A stretch of 64,000 nucleotides of DNA from Lysobacter gummosus (lineage in GTDB: Bacteria; Pseudomonadota; Gammaproteobacteria; Xanthomonadales; Xanthomonadaceae). Below the pieces are notes generated by a model, which saw only the letters and a program-made list of their open reading frames with translations, searched no databases and was not told the origin of the DNA. Both the position numbers and the translations under genes were made by a program. Location of the stretch: NCBI RefSeq assembly GCF_001442805.1, contig NZ_CP011131.1:62001-126000 (forward strand), written 5' to 3'. This document shows positions 58,504-64,000 of this stretch, piece by piece (positions within the stretch are counted from its first letter, which is position 1; each line of letters begins with the position of its first letter).

Positions 58504-60201
58504 ATGCTTCGACTCACCGACCTCCGCCTGCCGCTCGACCACCCGGCCAGCGCGCTTACCGACGCCATCCTCGCCCGCCTGGGCATCGCCGCGACGGACC
58601 TCACCGGTTACACCATCGCCAAGCGCAGCTATGACGCGCGCAAGCGCGGCGGCATCGTGCTGATCTATTCGCTGGACGTGGACACGCCGCGCGAGGCGGA
58701 AATCCTCCAACGCCTGGGCCCCGACGCGTCCGCCGCGCCAGCGCCCAAGGGCGGCAAGAACAGCGGCAAGAACCCCGCCCCCGCCGACACCGGCAAGGTG
58801 CTGCCCACGCCCGACACCGCGTATAAATTCGTCGCCCGCGCGCCGGCCGCGCTGCCGCTGCGGCCGATCGTGATCGGCATGGGCCCGTGCGGCCTGTTCG
58901 CCGGCCTGATCCTGGCGCAGATGGGCTTCAAGCCGATCATTCTCGAACGCGGCAAGGCCGTGCGCGAACGCACCGTGGACACCTTCGGCCTGTGGCGCAA
59001 GCGCGTGCTCAATCCCGAGTCGAACGTGCAGTTCGGCGAAGGCGGCGCGGGCACCTTCTCCGACGGCAAGCTCTACAGCCAGATCAGCGACAAGCTGCAT
59101 CACGGCCGCAAGGTGCTGACCGAATTCGTCCTGGCCGGCGCGCCGGAAGAAATCCTCTACGTCAGCAAGCCGCACATCGGCACCTTCCGCCTGGTGTCGA
59201 TGGTCGAGAACATGCGCGCGACGATCGAATCGCTGGGCGGCGAAATCCGCTTCTCGCAGCGGGTCGAGGACGTGCTGATCGAAGACGGGCAACTGCGCGG
59301 CGTGACGCTGGCCGACGGCGCGCAACTGCGCGCCGACCACGTCGTGTTCGCGGTCGGCCACAGCGCGCGCGACACCTTCAAGATGCTGCACGAGCGCGGC
59401 GTGTTCATGGAGGCCAAGCCGTTCTCGATCGGATTCCGTATCGAACACCCGCAATCGCTGATCGACGCCGCGCGTTTCGGCCCGCAGGCCGGTCACGAGA
59501 TTCTCGGCGCGGCCGACTACAAGCTGGTGCATCACTGCCGCAACGGCCGTTCGGTCTACAGCTTCTGCATGTGCCCGGGTGGCACCGTGGTCGCCGCCGC
59601 CAGCGAGCCCGGCCGCGTGGTCACCAACGGCATGAGCCAGTACTCGCGCAACGAACGCAACGCCAACGCGGCGATCGTGGTCGGCATCACTCCGGACGAC
59701 TTCAAGCCCTTCGACGACAGCGGCAGCCCGCTGGCCGGCATCGCCCTGCAGCGGCATTGGGAGGCGCAGGCCTTCGCCCTGGGCGGCGGCGAGTACGAAG
59801 CGCCGGGCCAGCGCGTCGGCGATTTCCTCGCCGGCCGCGCATCGACCGCGCTCGGCGCGGTGCAGCCCTCGTATACGCCGGGCGTGCGCCTGAGCGATCT
59901 GAGCGCGTCGCTGCCCGACTACGCGATCGCCGCGATCCGCGAAGCGCTGCCGGCCTTCGACAAGCAGATCAAGGGCTTCGCCATGGCCGATGCGATGCTC
60001 ACCGGCGTGGAGACGCGCACGTCCTCGCCGCTGCGCATCACCCGCGGCACCGATGGCCACAGCCTCAACACGCGCGGCCTGTTCCCGGCCGGCGAGGGTG
60101 CCGGTTACGCCGGCGGCATCCTGTCGGCGGCGGTGGACGGGATCAAGACCGCCGAAGCGGTGGCGATGAGCATCCTGGCCGGCGCGGCGCGTTCGGCGTA
60201 A
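58504..60201 (+). CDS. FAD-dependent dehydrogenase, COG2509 family
   Basis: A 565-residue protein. N-terminal residues 1-80 form a small alpha/beta domain (LRLPLDHPASALTDAILARL, IAKRSYDARKRGGIVLIYSL) typical of this family; a Lys/Pro linker follows; FAD binding is PIVIGMGPCGLFAGLILAQM (about 119-138) with NVQFGEGGAGTFSDGKLYSQ, FAVGHSARDTF, PFSIGFRIEHPQSLID and GLFPAGEGAGYAGGILSAAV at the end. This is an uncharacterised dehydrogenase group with no agreed substrate. Start unambiguous; divergent from opgD. Confidence 0.9.
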   Translation: MLRLTDLRLPLDHPASALTDAILARLGIAATDLTGYTIAKRSYDARKRGGIVLIYSLDVDTPREAEILQRLGPDASAAPAPKGGKNSGKNPAPADTGKVLPTPDTAYKFVARAPAALPLRPIVIGMGPCGLFAGLILAQMGFKPIILERGKAVRERTVDTFGLWRKRVLNPESNVQFGEGGAGTFSDGKLYSQISDKLHHGRKVLTEFVLAGAPEEILYVSKPHIGTFRLVSMVENMRATIESLGGEIRFSQRVEDVLIEDGQLRGVTLADGAQLRADHVVFAVGHSARDTFKMLHERGVFMEAKPFSIGFRIEHPQSLIDAARFGPQAGHEILGAADYKLVHHCRNGRSVYSFCMCPGGTVVAAASEPGRVVTNGMSQYSRNERNANAAIVVGITPDDFKPFDDSGSPLAGIALQRHWEAQAFALGGGEYEAPGQRVGDFLAGRASTALGAVQPSYTPGVRLSDLSASLPDYAIAAIREALPAFDKQIKGFAMADAMLTGVETRTSSPLRITRGTDGHSLNTRGLFPAGEGAGYAGGILSAAVDGIKTAEAVAMSILAGAARSA

Positions 60202-60322
60202 CCGCGCCGCGCCCGCGCCGTCCGATCCGCGCATCGCGGCGCCGCGTACCCTGACTTCCGGCCATGTCGCGGCGCGGACGCGCCACGTATGTTCGTGCCA
60301 CATCCCTGCAAGCGGAGTGGTC

Positions 60323-61759
60323 ATGCGCCTGTGGTTCTCGGCCGCGCTGTGCGCCGGCCTGTGTGTCGCGCCGTTGCCGTTCGCATCGGCGGACGCGGCG
60401 ACGGCGGCAGTCGCTGCCTCCAGGCCCGCCTCCGCGGCCGAAGTCGCGACCTATGCGCGGACCTTGTTGGCCGACAGCGTTCCCGAGGGCGGGCCGGGCA
60501 TCGTGGTCCTGGTCGCGCGCGGCGACCAGGTGCTGTACCGCGGCGCGCGCGGTCTGGCCAATATCGAACTCGGCGTGCCGCTGACGCCCGACCAGGTGTT
60601 CCGCCTGGGCTCGGTGACGAAACAATTCGCCGCGGCCGGGGTGATGAAGCTGGTCGAAGCCGGCAAGGTCGGTCTCGACGATCCGCTGTCCAAGTACGTG
60701 AAGGATTTCCCCAACGGCGACGCGATCAGCGTGCGCCAGCTGCTCAATCACACCTCCGGGGTGAAGAGCTATACCGGCATCGACGGTTACATGCACGAGT
60801 CGATCAAGCGCGATCTGAGCACCCGGGCGATGATCGATGTGTTCAAGGACCTGCCGGTGGATTTCGCGCCGGGGCAGGGCTACGCCTACAACAACTCGGG
60901 CTATGTGCTGGTCGGCGCGGTGATCGAGGCGGCGAGCGGACAACGCTGGTACGACTATCTCGACCAGGCCCTGTTCAAGCCGCTGGGTCTGAAGCACACG
61001 CGCTACGGCGACGTGCATGCGCTGATTCCGGGCTACGTCGGCGGCTACACCCGCGGCGACGGCGGCAACGCGCCGATGAATTATCTCGACATGAGCCAGC
61101 CGCACGCGGCCGGCGCGCTGGTGTCCTCGCTCGACGACCTGCTGCGCTGGAACCTGGCGCTGCACAACGGCCAGGTGCTCAAGCCCGACAGCTATCGGGC
61201 GATGACCACGCCCGAAGGCAAGGCGCGCGAAGACGGCTACGGCTATGGCATCGGCAAGGCCTATGCGCACGGCCATGGCGGTTGGGGCCACGGCGGCGGC
61301 ATCTTTGGTTTCGCCACGTTCCTGCTCTATCTGCCCGACGGCAAGACCACGGTGGCGGTGTTGTCCAATTCCGATTCCGCGCTCAAGGACGGCGTCAATC
61401 CGGAAGGCCTGGCGCGCAGGCTGGCCGCGGTCGCTCTGGGCGATCCGTATCCGGCGGTGACCGCGGTGCCGGTGGATGCGGCCACGCTCAAGCAGGCCGA
61501 AGGCGTGTACCGGAAGAATCCGCAGCTCGCCTGGGCGCTGCGGGTGGTCGATGGCGTGCTGACCCAGCAGCGCCTGGGCGGCTCGCGCATCGCGCTCACG
61601 CCGGTGGCGCGCGACACCTACGCCTATCCCAACGGCCTGTCGCGGCTGCAATTGCAGCGCGACGGCCAGGGTGCCGTCACCGCCATGCGTTACTTCGGCG
61701 ACGGCATCGGCGAGAGCCAGTTGACCGCGCGCAGCGACGAGCCCTTGCCCCAGCCGTGA
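60323..61759 (+). CDS. Secreted serine hydrolase, class C beta-lactamase-like
   Basis: A 478-residue protein. An ATG at 60323 with GGAG six bases before it gives a signal peptide (MRLWFSAALCAGLCVAPLPF, cleaved near ADA). Catalytic Ser97-x-x-Lys100 (LGSVTKQF), Tyr189-Asn191 (AYNNSGYVLVG) and a late GHGGGIFG motif are the Ser/Tyr/KTG-equivalent set. The final 120 residues form an extra domain. Family members include esterases, D-aminopeptidases and penicillin-binding enzymes; resistance is not implied. A GTG six bases upstream is in frame but worse placed. Confidence 0.9.
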   Translation: MRLWFSAALCAGLCVAPLPFASADAATAAVAASRPASAAEVATYARTLLADSVPEGGPGIVVLVARGDQVLYRGARGLANIELGVPLTPDQVFRLGSVTKQFAAAGVMKLVEAGKVGLDDPLSKYVKDFPNGDAISVRQLLNHTSGVKSYTGIDGYMHESIKRDLSTRAMIDVFKDLPVDFAPGQGYAYNNSGYVLVGAVIEAASGQRWYDYLDQALFKPLGLKHTRYGDVHALIPGYVGGYTRGDGGNAPMNYLDMSQPHAAGALVSSLDDLLRWNLALHNGQVLKPDSYRAMTTPEGKAREDGYGYGIGKAYAHGHGGWGHGGGIFGFATFLLYLPDGKTTVAVLSNSDSALKDGVNPEGLARRLAAVALGDPYPAVTAVPVDAATLKQAEGVYRKNPQLAWALRVVDGVLTQQRLGGSRIALTPVARDTYAYPNGLSRLQLQRDGQGAVTAMRYFGDGIGESQLTARSDEPLPQP

Positions 61760-61972
61760 CCCATCGGCCGGGCTGTCGCGCCACCTGAGGCGGCACCGGC
61801 GCCGCGCGGCCGGCCGCGCCGCACGCAAGGATGTCCCCATCCTGCGCAAGCGGTGTGCGCAATCAGTCGCCCCCGCGCCGGCTTCGCCGTTCTATGCCCA
61901 ATGGCAGGAGGCAAGCGCGGGCGCATGGTTAGGATGCTCAATCCAGTCCCGCGCGTCGCCGGAGTTCCGTCC

Positions 61973-63868
61973 ATGCTTCGACCCTGCCTTGCCCTGTTGC
62001 CTCTGATGATCGCCGCGGCGCTGCCGCTGTCGGCCGCGCGCGCACAGACCGCGGCGCCGCGCGACACGCCGTATCCGGGCACCTTGCAGCTGCAGGTCGA
62101 CGCCACCGACATCGCCCGGCGTGTGCTGCACGCGCGCCAGCGCATCCCGGTCCAGGCCGGCCCCTTGACCTTGCTGTTCCCGCAGTGGATCCAGGGCAAC
62201 CACTCGCCGACCGGGCCGATCGACAAGCTCGCCGGCCTGCGCATCAGCGGCAACGGCCAGCCGATCGAATGGTCGCGCGATCCGCTCGACGTCTACGCCT
62301 TCAAGCTCGACGTGCCGCAGGGCGTGGGCGAGATCGAACTGAGCTTCGACATGCTCACTCCGACCGGCAACAACCAGGGCCGGGTGGTGATGACCGCGGA
62401 CATGCTCAACGTGCAATGGAACCAGGTCGCGCTGTATCCGGCCGGTTACTACGCGCGCGGCATCCAGATCGCGCCGACCCTGAAATTGCCGGCCGGCTGG
62501 CAGGCCGGCACCGCGCTCGAACTGGAATCGCGCCAGGGCGACACCTTGCGTTATCGCACGGTGCCGTTCGACACCCTGCTCGATTCGCCGGTTTACGCCG
62601 GCCGCTACTACAAGCAGATCGATCTCGACCCGGGCGCGAAAACCCCGGTGCGGCTCAATGTCGTCGCCGACGCGGCGAAGTTTCTCGAAGCCAAGCCCGA
62701 GCAGATCAAGCTGCATCGCGAACTGGTCGCGCAGGCCTACAAGCTGTTCGGCTCGCATCAATACGATCACTACGATTTCCTGCTCTCGCTGTCCGCGCAG
62801 ATGGGCGGCAACGGCCTGGAGCACCATCGCTCCAGCGAGAACGGCGTAGACACGGATTACTTCACCGGTTGGGACGGCGCCAGCGTCACCGGCCGCGATC
62901 TGCTCGCGCACGAGTTCGTGCATTCGTGGAACGGCAAATACCGCCGCCCGGCCGGCGTGACCGCGACCAATTTCAATCAGCCGCTCAGCGACGGCCTGCT
63001 GTGGGTCTACGAGGGCCAGACCCAGTACTGGGGTTATGTGCTGACCGCGCGCGCCGGCTTGTGGAAGCCGGAGATGGCGCGCGAGGCGCTGGCGATGGTG
63101 GTGGCGCGCTACGCCGACGATCGCCCCGGCCTGGCCTGGCGTTCGATCCAGGACACCACCATGGACCCGGTGATCGCGATGCGCCGGCCGAAGTCGTACC
63201 AGAGCTATCAGCTCAGCGAGGACTACTACAGCGGTGGTCAGCTGGTCTGGCTCGCGGTCGATGCCAAGCTGCGCGCGCTGACCGGCGAGAAGCGGTCGCT
63301 CGACGATTTCGCCCGCGATTTCTTCCGCGGCGAGAACGGCGACTATCAGGTCAAGCCGTACGAATTCGACGATGTGGTCGCGTCCTTGAACAAGGTCGCG
63401 CATTTCGACTGGGCCGCGTTCCTGCGCGAGCGCATCGATGCCAAGGCCTCGCCGCTGGACGGCGTGGCGGCGAGCGGCTGGAAGCTTGTCTACACCGACA
63501 AGCCGGGCGATTTCGTCAAATTCGCCGAGGCAGATCGCAAGTACACCGACCTGACCTATTCGCTGGGCCTGAATCTGTCCAGCGACGGCACCATCAACGC
63601 GGTGCGCTGGGACGGGCCGGCGTTCAACGCCGGTATCGCGCCGAGCAGCACGCTGATCGCGGTCAATGGCTACACCGGCAACGGCGAACGGCTCAAGGAC
63701 GCGGTGACCGCGGCCAAGGACGGGCAGCATCCGATCGAGCTGATCATCAAGAATGCCGATGTGATCAAGACCATGCGCATCGATTACCGCGGCGGCTTGC
63801 GTTATCCCAAGCTCGAGCGGATCGAAGGCACGCCGGACCGGCTGTCGAAGATCTTCGCGCCGAAGTGA
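61973..63868 (+). CDS. M61 family metallopeptidase with PDZ domain
   Basis: A 631-residue zinc peptidase with a signal peptide (MLRPCLALLPLMIAAALPLS, cleaved near ARAQ). The zinc site is His313-Glu314-x-x-His317 (LLAHEFVHSWNGKYRRP) with Glu347 in WVYEGQTQYWG. An N-terminal beta domain and a C-terminal PDZ domain (SLGLNLSSDGTINAVRWDGP, about 530-600) complete the glycyl-aminopeptidase layout. The chosen start follows GGAG by eight bases; the longer frame upstream is rejected. Likely periplasmic. Same strand as the hydrolase, 213 bases on. Confidence 0.92.
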   Translation: MLRPCLALLPLMIAAALPLSAARAQTAAPRDTPYPGTLQLQVDATDIARRVLHARQRIPVQAGPLTLLFPQWIQGNHSPTGPIDKLAGLRISGNGQPIEWSRDPLDVYAFKLDVPQGVGEIELSFDMLTPTGNNQGRVVMTADMLNVQWNQVALYPAGYYARGIQIAPTLKLPAGWQAGTALELESRQGDTLRYRTVPFDTLLDSPVYAGRYYKQIDLDPGAKTPVRLNVVADAAKFLEAKPEQIKLHRELVAQAYKLFGSHQYDHYDFLLSLSAQMGGNGLEHHRSSENGVDTDYFTGWDGASVTGRDLLAHEFVHSWNGKYRRPAGVTATNFNQPLSDGLLWVYEGQTQYWGYVLTARAGLWKPEMAREALAMVVARYADDRPGLAWRSIQDTTMDPVIAMRRPKSYQSYQLSEDYYSGGQLVWLAVDAKLRALTGEKRSLDDFARDFFRGENGDYQVKPYEFDDVVASLNKVAHFDWAAFLRERIDAKASPLDGVAASGWKLVYTDKPGDFVKFAEADRKYTDLTYSLGLNLSSDGTINAVRWDGPAFNAGIAPSSTLIAVNGYTGNGERLKDAVTAAKDGQHPIELIIKNADVIKTMRIDYRGGLRYPKLERIEGTPDRLSKIFAPK

Positions 63869-63916
63869 AACGTGGCGCGGCCGCGATGATCGTCATTGTT
63901 TAGGGAAACGACGCGC

Positions 63917-64000
63917 ATGGAACCGGCGCACTATCTGCTGATCGATTTAGAAGCCACCTGCGCCGGTGACCAATCGATCGCGCGTACCGTTCCCTCTCCC
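63917..64000 (+). CDS. DEDDh 3'-5' exonuclease-type protein, 5' end only
   Basis: The first 28 codons are visible, running off the right edge. MEPAHYLLIDLEATCAGDQS contains the Exo I acidic motif of DnaQ/KapD-type exonucleases (DLEATC). AGGGA precedes the ATG. After SIAR the sequence reads TVPSP instead of the EMEIIEIGA-like continuation usual in this family, and those bases (GTTCCCTCTCCC) match the start of the CTCTCCCGC repeat family, so the gene may be interrupted. This cannot be decided at the edge. Confidence 0.6.
   Translation, partial: MEPAHYLLIDLEATCAGDQSIARTVPSP

Noticed and set aside
1..64000. tRNA, rRNA, riboswitch or insertion-sequence genes
   Set aside because: No cloverleaf with a T-arm GGTTCRA box, no rRNA stretches, no known aptamer core and no transposase motif were found by eye; small or degenerate ones could be missed.

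Overview
The window is high-GC DNA (by eye clearly above 65 percent) with gene content, codon use and intergenic repeat families typical of the Xanthomonadaceae/Lysobacteraceae; a Lysobacter-like chromosome is the best guess. It is ordinary chromosome: densely packed genes, many translationally coupled by ATGA or TGATG overlaps. I see no rRNA, no convincing tRNA, no CRISPR array, no transposase and no phage module. Both ends cut a gene.

Layout. 1-2600: a leftward chaperone/pilin-like operon (two secreted subunit-like proteins, one unknown secreted protein, a PapD-like chaperone cut by the left edge) preceded by a near-consensus Clp/CRP-type site. 3010-9110: a small membrane protein, a DUF4291 protein, phenylalanine hydroxylase divergent from an Lrp/AsnC regulator with two perfect CGCAA-N5-TTGCG operators between them, a Coa1-like membrane protein, an Asp/Glu racemase-family protein and a lipoprotein M28 peptidase. 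9602-15618: a tandem pair of paralogous membrane proteins, an outer-membrane-transporter-like protein coupled to a small secreted protein, a rhomboid protease, an RlmI-type 23S rRNA methyltransferase and three hypothetical genes. 16143-22797: rmuC, then the retrograde phospholipid transport (Mla) operon mlaF-E-D-C-B plus an mlaA-like gene.

23241-32067: recC-recB-recD, overlapping by 4 bases at each junction. 32315-41311: a LysR regulator divergent from an efflux operon (DUF2798, atypical SDR, adaptor, RND pump, outer-membrane factor) resembling MexT/mexEF-oprN and the Stenotrophomonas smeU1VWX arrangement. 41836-47035: a clostripain-family protease, a SnoaL-like protein, a MHYT membrane sensor beside an ACT-like/V4R protein with a cysteine cluster, and a threonine/serine dehydratase-family enzyme. 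47323-52576: a MacB-like ABC transporter operon with three different periplasmic adaptors in tandem. 53079-53871: two small lipoprotein genes. 54511-63868: mnmG, opgD-like, a COG2509 FAD dehydrogenase, a serine hydrolase and an M61 peptidase, then the first 84 bases of a DEDDh exonuclease gene.

The most interesting signals are the triple-adaptor ABC operon, the MHYT/V4R pair with its palindromic promoter site, a possible sigma-54-driven small RNA upstream of mnmG on the opposite strand, mirrored pairs of C-rich hairpin repeats at four intergenic sites, and a GATTCCC tandem array that occupies the normal ribosome-binding position of mnmG. All calls come from reading the sequence; no database search was run.
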